Assembly (NCBI RefSeq): GCF_000227115.2
Contig: NC_016483.1
Location: forward strand, 496,001 to 560,000
Reading direction: 5' to 3'
DNA: 64,000 nt
Source of the DNA: Naumovozyma dairenensis CBS 421
Lineage: Eukaryota; Ascomycota; Saccharomycetes; Saccharomycetales; Saccharomycetaceae
Of this stretch, positions 52,583-61,375 are shown in pieces (positions within the stretch are counted from its first letter, which is position 1; each line of letters begins with the position of its first letter). Made by a program: the position numbers and the translations under genes. The notes under the pieces were generated by a model. The model searched no databases. It was not told the DNA's origin and saw only the letters and a program-made list of their open reading frames with translations.

Positions 52583-53179
52583 TTATCTGTTCCAGAACCA
52601 TCTTTTCTTTGCAGCAACTTCTTCAGAATTATCTAAAGAGACGTTTCTTTCCGTATTTAATTCTCCATTAATGTTAGCGTTTCGCATAAGTTCCTTAAGT
52701 TTGAATTCTAAATCATTAACCTGGTTCTGTAAGTCAATCTCTCTTTCTTCATACATATACTTCCACCAAAAATAATGACAGGTTAAATAAACAGAAGAAC
52801 TCAACAGCAAGAAAATCCAAAATGGTCTCCAAAATTTCTTTAATGGTATATCCTTGTTAGTCAAAGATTTTTCATTTTCTTGGAAATCCTTCAACATTTT
52901 CAATTCATCCTTTAAATTCAATTCTTGAGTTTTTTCATCTATTAGCTTTTTAATAACTGCCGGATCAACATCATCTAATGAATCAAATTTGACTAAGTCT
53001 TCTAAGGAATTCACCTCCACTTTGTTTTGTTGATGTTTCGATCTTTTTGATTTCAGATAGTAAGGTGTATTAGTGATAGTTCTGTAAGCAATCTTTGTAA
53101 AGTGACTATTGTTAATGGGGAGTACCCTCCTCACGTTCGATATCGTGGAGCCTTTTGTACAGAAGTGCTTCAGAAACAT
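52583..53179 (-). CDS. INA17: F1Fo-ATP synthase assembly factor Ina17
   Basis: A 198-residue mitochondrial inner-membrane protein. The first 45 residues are basic and hydroxylated (presequence). One membrane segment lies at about residues 118-138 (FWIFLLLSSSVYLTCHYFWW), followed by a coiled coil (EREIDLQNQVNDLEFKLKELM). Ina17 and Ina22 form the INAC complex that joins the peripheral stalk to the Fo part of ATP synthase. The neighbour ATG21 reproduces the YPL100W-YPL099C order. Length is similar to S. cerevisiae Ina17 (182). ATG21 and INA17 converge with 158 bp between stop codons. Confidence 0.92.
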   Translation of the reverse strand: MFLKHFCTKGSTISNVRRVLPINNSHFTKIAYRTITNTPYYLKSKRSKHQQNKVEVNSLEDLVKFDSLDDVDPAVIKKLIDEKTQELNLKDELKMLKDFQENEKSLTNKDIPLKKFWRPFWIFLLLSSSVYLTCHYFWWKYMYEEREIDLQNQVNDLEFKLKELMRNANINGELNTERNVSLDNSEEVAAKKRWFWNR

Positions 53180-53981
53180 GTTTTTTTGTTCCTTTTTATT
53201 CAGGTGTATTTAGTTCTGGAAGATTCCTCGAGGGTGGTAGTTCTTGTTCTTCTCCTCTTCCAAACAATCAAGTGTCGATTCAGTGTAGTATATTTTTGCG
53301 TGACGTATTATTATTAAAGAAGATAAGATAGTGTGTAACGTTCACGTTAAACTTCACAAAACCAAATTTGGGTATTAAATTATTTAAACCCCGGCGGCAG
53401 GGGGGAGGACTTATAAAGTGATTTACACTACTCAAAAAGTCATACTGTTACAGAAGAATTTCGGTATTTCTGTATTAAGCTCCCTAATAATTGAATATTG
53501 CTACCTTTTTTGTCTCTCATCTATGTAATTTTACGTAAGTAATAATATATTTGCAGTAAACGGTATGTCTTGGCTACCTAAGGTTTTCATTGTTAACTAC
53601 GAAAGAATAGTGCAAAAAGTATGCGTGCATGTAAGGTTACGTAATTAGTGCTCAACCTCAATCTTGCATTATCATGCAATCGTATATTCTTCCAGTATTT
53701 CTAATGACTAACTTTGACCTTATGTAAGAAAGCCATGTGACTGTTTCAAATTCCTTTGATAGGTATGTTTTTGGCGATAGAATGAACACAGTTTTTTTCC
53801 TTTCTTTGTATGGTCGAACGGACAAAGGATACTTAAAGCTTGATATTAATTTATACTATAGGAAACAGATAATAATATTTTCTGTGAAACGTATCAAAAT
53901 AATAATATTAATCAGTAGTAATAGCAATAAAAAATAAAATATAAAAGAAGTAACCTAGTCAATAAATCATATTATTAACAC
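53180..53981. promoter_or_regulatory. Divergent promoter region INA17-PNG1
   Basis: 802 bp. A GC-rich patch (ccccggcggcaggggggagg, about 53388-53407) stands out in otherwise AT-rich sequence and may be a factor site. ORFs of 66 and 71 codons carry no motif. MGR2 and MSY1, which lie here in S. cerevisiae, are absent. Confidence 0.5.
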
Positions 53982-55088
53982 ATGTTTTCAATGGAAGAAG
54001 ATAAAGTAACGAGATCCTCCACTAATGATTCAAAAAAGGAAATCAATTACAAACGGACTGCGGAAATGTTTCTCACTAGATATAAAGATTTTATAATTAA
54101 GAAATTCCAATTAAATAGTGATGAAAGACGATTCAATTTTTTACTTCGATCGAATGCATTTGCTAGAGAGTTAGTTAGTTTAAGTGAACGGTATTGCACA
54201 GTTTATGAGAATGGAGAATGGTATTCTATTGTATTGGAAACATTGGATTTAGAAACCATTTATGAGAACGTTGATTCCGTGAAGATTGAAGAGCCATTAG
54301 AATATTCAGATGTATTGGTGAAAGAATTATTAAGATATTTTAAAAATGATTTTTTCACTTGGTGTGATAAACCTAAATGTAGGAAATGTCATGATTCTTC
54401 GAAACAAATTTTTGATTCTATACAAGGTGCTACACGAGAGGAAAGTCTTTACGGATGTGGTGCAGTGGAGGTATTTAAATGTTCTGAATGTAATGAATTG
54501 GCAAGGTTCCCAAGGTATAATGATCCAATTAAATTATTAGAGACAAGAACTGGACGTTGTGGGGAATGGTGTAATTTATTTACTTTAATATTAAGATCTT
54601 TTGGATTGGAAGCTAGATATATTTGGAATAAAGAAGATCATGTTTGGTGTGAATACTATTCACCTTTTTTAAAAAGATGGGTTCATGTTGATTCATGTGA
54701 ACAATCTTTTGATGAACCTTTTATTTATTCTGTGAATTGGAATAAAAAAATGAGTTACTGTATTGCATTCAATAAAGACGGTATGACTGACGTTAGTAAA
54801 CGGTATATTTTACAGAATGCCCTTCCAAGGAATTTAATATCTGAATTAGATTTGAAATTCCTATGTATGTATGTTACTAAAAAATTGCGAAGAGGATTAC
54901 CAAGTGATGATATCTACAGATCATTTTGTCGAGACGAAAATGAAAGGTTTGAATGGTTGAATAAAGAGAAGAGGGAAGCAGATAAAAGGGAAGCTAGTTC
55001 TAATGATGCTTCAAAGACATCAGGAATCACAGGCAGACAAAGTGGAGCGCCAGATTGGAAGGCCCAGCGAAATGAAGACGGCCGATAA
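53982..55088 (+). CDS. PNG1: Peptide:N-glycanase
   Basis: Png1 removes N-linked glycans from misfolded glycoproteins exported from the ER and works with Rad23 and the proteasome. The 368-residue protein has the transglutaminase-like core with the catalytic triad visible: Cys in TGRCGEWCNLF, His in EDHVWCEYY, and Asp in WVHVDSCEQSFD. Two zinc-binding pairs precede it (CDKPKCRKC and CSECNE). Length is almost that of S. cerevisiae Png1 (363). The C-terminal 35 residues are polar and probably disordered. It lies between INA17 and SEC62 as in the YPL096W region. Confidence 0.96.
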   Translation: MFSMEEDKVTRSSTNDSKKEINYKRTAEMFLTRYKDFIIKKFQLNSDERRFNFLLRSNAFARELVSLSERYCTVYENGEWYSIVLETLDLETIYENVDSVKIEEPLEYSDVLVKELLRYFKNDFFTWCDKPKCRKCHDSSKQIFDSIQGATREESLYGCGAVEVFKCSECNELARFPRYNDPIKLLETRTGRCGEWCNLFTLILRSFGLEARYIWNKEDHVWCEYYSPFLKRWVHVDSCEQSFDEPFIYSVNWNKKMSYCIAFNKDGMTDVSKRYILQNALPRNLISELDLKFLCMYVTKKLRRGLPSDDIYRSFCRDENERFEWLNKEKREADKREASSNDASKTSGITGRQSGAPDWKAQRNEDGR

Positions 55089-55950
55089 TGCCAGTTATAA
55101 AAGGAAGTAAAGGATTTCCTAGCTAATACTTTAGCATCTATTTTCACTATGAAATGAAGGGTAGAAAAAACCCCTAAAAAAGGAAGAAACAACGACGACA
55201 ACATAACTACAGGCTATTATCGCTAATAGATGTATGGAATAGAAGGAAATGAATTTAGCGTTTCTAGCTTTTTGTTTATTCCTGGGAACTGACTAAAAAG
55301 GTTTTTAGATACTACGTGTATAACTTAACTTAGCCTACGAATAGAAGCATGGGCAACAAGCTTCTATGTTCAAGTCAAAAAGAATGGGCACATTTACATA
55401 TACATTATATGTTTGCAGTTTTCTGAAGTATAAAGGAATGATTGAAGATATATATATATATGCTGCTGCTATGGACATAAATATCTTGATAATATGTGTG
55501 ATAGAACCAATTGACCCTGAATTCAGTATGACATTCCCTGATTTCTGATTTGAAACAGCAATTTGGATATCTCATGATATTTATATATACGTATGTATTA
55601 TTCCCCCCTCAATTAAAGTGCGGGACTTTTGAATGAGGGAAGTTTTCGCGTCTTGCCGGAGTTTTTCCTGCCATAGATAACCACACGCAGTTATGTACCG
55701 TGTGTTTTACACAGTGGAGACTCCTGTGGAGTGAAGGTGTAGTGAAGTGGTATTGTTTTCATTGTTTTGATCTCTTGTTGTTATTGATTTATTCTGTTTT
55801 AAATAGTGTCCTTTCAAAATGGTTATAATAACGCATTGTGAACCCCAAATGTAACCAACGGTTTTTCATACAGACTATTATATTATATTGGAAAACAGTA
55901 AACTTATAAAACACAAACACCTGCACATACTCATACACAACTATAAACAG
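55089..55950. promoter_or_regulatory. Intergenic region PNG1 to unknown gene
   Basis: 862 bp. Small hairpin-forming repeats are clustered at 55683-55731. I looked for an ERI1 counterpart (a small minus-strand gene here in S. cerevisiae) and did not find one. Chance ORFs of 60 and 96 codons show no family features. Confidence 0.5.
55683..55731. repeat. Cluster of short inverted repeats
   Basis: ACACG (55683) pairs with CGTGT (55699-55703). TGTGT-TTT-ACACA spans 55701-55713. GGAG-A-CTCC spans 55716-55724 and overlaps CTCC-TGT-GGAG at 55721-55731. They lie about 220-270 bp before the unknown gene and may be dyad factor sites. Confidence 0.55.
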
Positions 55951-56283
55951 ATGGTAAATTTATCAGATTTCTTTTCTCCTGAGCCCATTCGCGTTACTAA
56001 TGAAATAGATACGTCAATTGCTCTACCCACGTTGGTCCATAAGAATGTTGATCATGTTCAAAATAAAATTGATGAAGAAATTGATCGAACTAGAAATTAT
56101 CAAGATATAAATCCGGATTTGACTGACCTTCATTTCTTATTCAGTTTAAATGACAGCAATAACTATAAGGAAGCAGAAGAAAATACATCTTCAAACAAAG
56201 AAAACGGGAATTGTGCAAATTTAGACGTTAATGATGGGCTATTAACGGCGAATAAGCATAAGATAACGAAAAAAGGAGAATAA
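55951..56283 (+). CDS. Unrecognised small hydrophilic protein, frame probably continues by a -1 shift
   Basis: A 110-residue acidic, Asn-rich protein starting MVNLSDFFSPEPIRV and ending ITKKGE. An in-frame ATG at 55888 could add 21 residues, but they are His/Lys-rich and look like leader. Right at the end, the -1 frame opens at 56262 and stays open to a TGA at 56442-56444. Joining the frames at the A6 run (56269-56274) would add a basic tail (including NPFYRPSLKIKKLL and TPLGELN) and give about 164 residues with an acidic first half and a basic second half. I know no homologue. In S. cerevisiae the corresponding place holds ERI1 and EEB1, which it does not resemble. Possible explanations are a sequencing indel, a mutation or a real frameshift. 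Confidence 0.55.
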   Translation: MVNLSDFFSPEPIRVTNEIDTSIALPTLVHKNVDHVQNKIDEEIDRTRNYQDINPDLTDLHFLFSLNDSNNYKEAEENTSSNKENGNCANLDVNDGLLTANKHKITKKGE

Positions 56284-56770
56284 ATCCATTCTATAGGCCC
56301 TCTTTGAAGATAAAGAAACTTCTCACGAAAAAGAAAATATATAAGGGAGAATGTAACAGAGATAATAATACAACAACGCCATTGGGAGAACTGAATAGAA
56401 ATACAACCCTCTCTATAGCAGCTAAACAGGAAACTGAACAATGAAAAAAAAAGAATGAAGGAGTTTTGTCAACGTGAGAATAATGTCAATTTTTTACTTC
56501 TAAGATCCCAAATGATCCTATTGTACATATATAACGAACATTAAACGCAACACATTTTTCTTTTCCTATATAGATCTAGAATATTTCAATTTAGCAAAAA
56601 AAAAAACTTGTTTTCTATAAGAAAACAAAAAATAGCGAAATTATATATACATATATATATATATACATGCACGTGTATTACTGTAGATTATGGAAAAGTT
56701 AGATGTTAAACTTGGATAAAATGAAGAGACAAGCAATAAAAAATTAGGGAATTGAAGTCTAGTGATTGAT
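56284..56770. other. Convergent region between the unknown gene and SEC62
   Basis: 487 bp. The first 160 bp contain the -1 frame extension of the unknown gene (to 56444). The rest is AT-rich with A runs and an AT-rich stretch at 56643-56665; no other gene is seen. Confidence 0.5.
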
Positions 56771-57631
56771 CTATTTTTTTTCCGGGATTTCTTCTAATTT
56801 AGGAGTCTTTGATATCTTAGTGGTATCATCATCATTATTCTTTTCTTCTTTCTCAATATCTTCCTTGTCAGTAGAAGGAGTCTGTGCAATTTTATTCTTC
56901 TTATCTAAATTTCTCTTTATTCTTTTCATTTTCTTTTGATAACTATAAGAATCGACTTCTCCGAACCCATATAATGGTTTAAAACTATCCAAGACCCCAC
57001 AATCTTCGAACAAATTGGGGAAAATCCAAAATCCACCTGTTTTTTTACTAACAAACAACAAAGACATAACATATAGTATCAATCTTAAGACAGCAATGAC
57101 CAATAATGCGACAATTAAACCAAGTGACCCCATGGAAACATAATAAGATGAACGTCTCATTGACCTTGGCCATAATGGATAACAAACTAATGCTAATAAG
57201 ATAGCAATGACAGCGATAACGATTACATAGTCGGTGAATGATTTTGGATTATAATTCCAGACGTAATATTCATTTGGAGATAAAGTAGCCTTATTGGATA
57301 AGACTAAATTTGGATAATCTTTATTTGGTTTCAGTCCATTTGCTTTACATTCATGGTTATGCAATTTTGTAGCAGGCACTACTAATTGGGATTTAATTAA
57401 AAGGATGAAAACAGTACGGGCATCTTCTGAGGATGTCACGGGAGGGTATAAATCTGGTTGGTTCGATGATTTTTTTTTGTATTCTGGAGATTCTAAAGCT
57501 CTAACAAATCTTTTATAACGGAAAAAATCAACAGTTCTGGATTGAAATAAACCTTGTCTTTGTTTCAATTCCTTGTGGTGACGTAATAGTTTGGCGATGG
57601 CCAAAGTACTAGCAGGGTTTAATTCAGACAT
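56771..57631 (-). CDS. SEC62: ER translocation subunit Sec62
   Basis: A 286-residue membrane protein of the Sec62/63 complex that supports post-translational translocation through Sec61. A cytosolic N-terminal domain ([24 protein letters not shown], then [19 protein letters not shown]) is followed by two membrane segments near residues 136-158 ([19 protein letters not shown]) and 170-195 ([25 protein letters not shown]), and a cytosolic Lys/Glu-rich tail. The short loop between the segments agrees with the family topology. S. cerevisiae Sec62 has about 274-283 residues. The position before SSU1 agrees with YPL094C-YPL092W. Confidence 0.96.
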   Translation of the reverse strand: MSELNPASTLAIAKLLRHHKELKQRQGLFQSRTVDFFRYKRFVRALESPEYKKKSSNQPDLYPPVTSSEDARTVFILLIKSQLVVPATKLHNHECKANGLKPNKDYPNLVLSNKATLSPNEYYVWNYNPKSFTDYVIVIAVIAILLALVCYPLWPRSMRRSSYYVSMGSLGLIVALLVIAVLRLILYVMSLLFVSKKTGGFWIFPNLFEDCGVLDSFKPLYGFGEVDSYSYQKKMKRIKRNLDKKNKIAQTPSTDKEDIEKEEKNNDDDTTKISKTPKLEEIPEKK

Positions 57632-58307
57632 ATCTTTTCTACTTTATCGAGTGAAGAAACACTAAAATATTCAAATGAGAGAATGGTTGCGTATTTCCTT
57701 TGCAATATATAGTCAATCGAAAAGTACCTCTATAAATGCAATTGGTTTCTATTAAAATTGAGTAACAATTGTATCGTAGTAATAATATGTATTCTGATAG
57801 TCGCACGCTGTTCTTAGTTCCTTTTACTGTAACCAAACGACACTCTGCATCAATTCCAGTTTAGGCGCGCATAGTACGTAAATGGCCTCTTTCATCATCA
57901 TCATCACGGACGGACTGTTGACAAGAAACATAAAATAAAGTTACATATTTTCGTAGTGTAGTATAATTAATCTGAGTGATGGAGGTGGTTAACAACAAGA
58001 ATTTATAGAGCAAATATGTATGTATATACATTATTACTTGCTGCAAGAGTGGGAGTATTTTTTTGTTACTTCCTTAAAAGTTCATCATTCAGCTCCTCTC
58101 TCTCCAATTTGTCCCCGTCGGTCGAGTAGGGCTGCAGATTATATCCGAAACGAGTCGCCCAGTTCATCTCTTATTCTTCAAATCAACGTCGACAAATACC
58201 AATAAAATTCTATCATGTATAGTTTCAAGTTAATTTTTGACCACATCCTTTATTGCACTCTTCTAGTGTTAGTGTTTGTTGGAATCAATTGAGTATAGTA
58301 GACCGAA

Positions 58308-58517
58308 CTGTCACTGTCATCCTAGCTCTGACAGTAAACGCAGCGAAATTGAATTGAAAAATCGTCATTGACGGAAGGTATTGTTGGCCGATATTGCACT
58401 CACGACAGGCAAGCCATGATTTTTTCATTTTCCCTTTTTCGCCGGGGCCCCTTTCTTTCGCGCCGTCCGCGCCGTCCCCAACGTCTGTCACATTCTGCGC
58501 CGTCTGTCAATTGACAG
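58308..58517. promoter_or_regulatory. Six TGTCA/TGACA sites in two palindromic groups
   Basis: Group one: TGTCA at 58309 and 58315 and TGACA at 58329, with CTGTCA and TGACAG bounding an interval of 27 bp. Group two: TGTCA at 58486 and the perfect 14-bp palindrome CTGTCAATTGACAG at 58504-58517. TGTCA/TGACA is the core bound by TALE homeodomain repressors such as Cup9 and Tos8. The assignment is by motif only. Confidence 0.5.
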
Positions 58518-58828
58518 AGAGAAAAAGAGAGAGAGGAAACTTCACAGAGCTTTATTTTTGATAGTCAACAATCAAAATAGTAGGAGGTAGGAGGCATGTA
58601 GGTAATAGTTAGTGCGTACGTACTTAGTACCGATAATATACACAGATATGCAATTTATAGACTGTCTGAATGTCATCCATCCATCGACGATGGTTAAGCA
58701 CCCAAATACAGATAATGCATGATATACAAAGTCACAAACATCTCTAAAGGAATCATCTTTCTCTCTACATCTCCATTTCTTGAAGCAATATTTAGAGTTT
58801 CCCTTTCGTAAGCACTTATCATTTCTCT

Positions 58829-58857
58829 CTCTCTCTCTCTCCCTTTCTCTCAATCCA
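58829..58857. repeat. CT/GA-rich low-complexity repeat
   Basis: A CTCTCTCT run followed by CCCTTTCTCTC, about 120-150 bp upstream of the SSU1 start. Confidence 0.8.
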
Positions 58858-58978
58858 TAAGTTCTTCGAACGAATGAATCGATCAGTCTAATATCATCTG
58901 AGATTGCATAAGCAGGATCGGTCGAATTGTATGAACGTATAACTGTATATCTACAAAAAACACACACACAATAATACT

Positions 58979-60499
58979 ATGAAATACTTGCCCGAATTCA
59001 TAAACCATTTCGAACCCTTCTTCTTCGTAATGGTAATGGGCACAGGAATATCCTCCGATTTACTTCATTCTTTCCCCTACCCAGCTTGCTGGTTGAAAAT
59101 ATGTTCCTACATAATGTTCGCCATCGCATGCATAATATTCGTCATTTTACAAATATTCGCCATATTACATCTATTCATATACTCCAGTGAAAATGGATTC
59201 CAAGCATATTTTAACCACTATTTTAGAAATTTGAATCATAACGTTTTTTGGGGTACATACCCCATGGGTCTCGTCACTTTAATCAATTACATCTCCATGA
59301 TTGCCATCAAAGAAGCCGCAGGGACTGTCCATGCAAAGAGATTGATGTATTTAGTATATATAATGTGGTGGTATGACGTTCTCATCTCTTTGTTATCAGC
59401 TTGGGGGATCTCATTCATCATTTGGCAAGATTATAATTATACCGAGAACAAAAATAAAAACAAGGATTGTAGAAGTAATTCTAATCAAGAAAATTTAGAA
59501 ATCACAAGGAGTTTCCTATCAAGGAAGACCGCTCATAGTCAATTGAAAAGTATCCTATTATTGGCTGTTATACCCATCGTGGTTGTCGCATCAAGTAGTG
59601 GGATTTTCACAATGACAGATTTATTTTCTATCCATTTCAATAGGAATATTCAATTGTTAACATTGTTCGTTACTGCATTGTTGTGGTTACATGCTATCAT
59701 TTTTGTTTTCATTTTGATCTCCATTTATTTCTGGAATCTTTACGTTAATAAGATCCCTGCCATGTCACAAGTATTCACTTTGTTTCTAGTGTTGGGTCCC
59801 CTGGGACAAGGTAGTTTTGGTATACTATTATTAACGGAAAACGTTAGAAAATATGTTCAAAGATATTATCAAACTAATACCGGCACCGCAATATCGTTAG
59901 AACAACAAATTTTAACTTTATCAATCCCATGGTCTTTCAAAGTCATGGGATTAGTCTTAGCCTTGGGCTTATTAGCCATGGGTTATTTCTTCTCCTTCAT
60001 ATCATTTATTTCAATCATTTCGTATAGCCAAAAGAGAGAAATTGATCCAGAAACGGGAAAATATAAAAGAATTTATCATTTCCATAAGGGATTTTGGGCA
60101 ATGACTTTCCCCATGGGGACAATGTCCTTGGGGAGTACAGAAATATTTGTTCAATATAATGAATATGTCCCCACGGGTGCATTCAGAGTCATCGGAACCA
60201 TTTACGCAGTCATTTGTATATTATGGACTATATTTTGTTTACTCGGTTCAGCTTATATTTATTGGATTCCTGGTATGAAAAGCCTGTTGCAATCCGCTTA
60301 TAACAATAATAAAGAAAATTCTGGTAATAACGATCCATCAATATCTGATTCAACTACCATGGATAAACCAAGTATCGAACTACCGTATTATGAAGGAAGT
60401 GACAACGAAGATAACGACGAAAACGACGAAAATGATCGAGATAGAAACGATTCAGATATTATAACAAATAATTGCATGTATTCACCGAATATGGTTTGA
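58979..60499 (+). CDS. SSU1: Plasma-membrane sulfite exporter Ssu1
   Basis: A 506-residue member of the TDT (tellurite-resistance/dicarboxylate, SLAC1-like) family that exports free sulfite and gives sulfite resistance. About ten hydrophobic membrane segments are seen, beginning FFFVMVMGTGISSDLLHSF, whose MGTG motif is family-typical. The C-terminal 60 residues are acidic (DNEDNDENDENDRDRND) and cytosolic. It is longer than the S. cerevisiae protein (458), mainly in the loop with NKNKNKDCRSNSNQE near residue 160 and in the tail. The SSU1-GLR1-RPS6 order matches YPL092W-YPL091W-YPL090C. In S. cerevisiae Fzf1 activates it; I did not assign that site here. Confidence 0.95.
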   Translation: MKYLPEFINHFEPFFFVMVMGTGISSDLLHSFPYPACWLKICSYIMFAIACIIFVILQIFAILHLFIYSSENGFQAYFNHYFRNLNHNVFWGTYPMGLVTLINYISMIAIKEAAGTVHAKRLMYLVYIMWWYDVLISLLSAWGISFIIWQDYNYTENKNKNKDCRSNSNQENLEITRSFLSRKTAHSQLKSILLLAVIPIVVVASSSGIFTMTDLFSIHFNRNIQLLTLFVTALLWLHAIIFVFILISIYFWNLYVNKIPAMSQVFTLFLVLGPLGQGSFGILLLTENVRKYVQRYYQTNTGTAISLEQQILTLSIPWSFKVMGLVLALGLLAMGYFFSFISFISIISYSQKREIDPETGKYKRIYHFHKGFWAMTFPMGTMSLGSTEIFVQYNEYVPTGAFRVIGTIYAVICILWTIFCLLGSAYIYWIPGMKSLLQSAYNNNKENSGNNDPSISDSTTMDKPSIELPYYEGSDNEDNDENDENDRDRNDSDIITNNCMYSPNMV

Positions 60500-60970
60500 C
60501 GGAGTGTACCATCTTTTGCATAGAAAGTAATATCTTTCGTATTGATACAATTCACATAAAAAAAAAAGAAAAAAGAATCGCATTTGTAACAGGTCTTTAT
60601 TTTAGAGTTTTATTTCAATTTCATATACAACAACTATATAACGTTTGAAGAATATTAGACTTATTCATTTGCCCAGCACTCTTATTTATATATCATCTAA
60701 GTTCTAAGATAGTCCCGGTCTGCAATTTACGTACATACATATATAAAAATCCATACTTTTTTTAAGGTCATATTCTTTTAGGAGAGAAGACCATCCCCCT
60801 CCTCTAGGTAAGATTAGAAAGAATCAAAAACTCCAGTGCTGCATTTCGTAACGGAAACTAATCTCATTACTTAAGGGATCACCTGTAAGAGAGTTCTCTT
60901 GATTTTAATCCTTTAAGGAAAACAAAAACACGACAGACAAACAAAGACCCCAGATCTCTGTCCTTTTCGC

Positions 60971-60977
60971 TTAGTAA
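60971..60977 (-). promoter_or_regulatory. Yap1-type site upstream of GLR1
   Basis: The minus strand reads TTACTAA, the Yap1 recognition element. S. cerevisiae GLR1 is induced by Yap1 under oxidative stress. It lies about 400 bp before the first GLR1 start codon. Confidence 0.55.
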
Positions 60978-61313
60978 GGTAGCTTTCGAGAACTTATTAA
61001 GCTATGAAAATTTTGTAATCTACGTACGTAAATAAGTAAAAAACATCTCTCAATTAAGCCCAAGCCTACTACGTCCGAACGTCCCTCTCAACTCAATGAA
61101 TAATCCCTCTCACTATCCATGCATGCTCAGCATCACCTATGTTCTTCATTTTACTTACTTACATAGAGACGTTCTGTTCTGTGAATAATCTTTCTGACGC
61201 ATTTCTCAAAAATTTGTAATCTTTTCTCTCCGCTTATTAAGGAAAGAACAACTTTTAGTTGAAAAAGTACCGTAATTTGCGTACGTGCATATAATAGAGT
61301 GAAGGGATTATTA

Positions 61314-61321
61314 TATATAAG
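61314..61321 (+). promoter_or_regulatory. TATA-like element of GLR1
   Basis: TATATAAG lies 55 bp before the first ATG and about 100 bp before the second. A messenger starting between the ATGs would give only the cytosolic form. Confidence 0.45.
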
Positions 61322-61375
61322 GAGGCCAACTCGAAAGTTGAAAAGAAAGAAACAATTCATCTTTCCTCTAAATAT

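Larger units (their letters stand above)
57632..58978. promoter_or_regulatory. Divergent promoter region SEC62-SSU1
   Basis: 1347 bp. Notable contents are TGTCA palindromes at 58308-58334 and 58486-58517, a GC-rich island at 58441-58480 with two CGCGCCGTCC copies, and a CT/GA repeat near 58829-58857. A 131-codon minus-strand ORF includes the GA repeat (a run of Arg-Glu) and looks non-coding. NOG1, present here in S. cerevisiae, is absent. Confidence 0.55.
60500..61375. promoter_or_regulatory. Intergenic region SSU1-GLR1
   Basis: 876 bp holding the SSU1 3' region and the GLR1 promoter, with a Yap1-type site at 60971 and a TATA-like element at 61314-61321. A 78-codon minus-strand ORF is rejected. 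No RNA gene is seen. Confidence 0.55.

Noticed and set aside
58572..58967. 131-codon minus-strand ORF upstream of SSU1
   Set aside because: It includes an Arg-Glu run made by the CT/GA repeat and lies in the SSU1 promoter; no homologue known.
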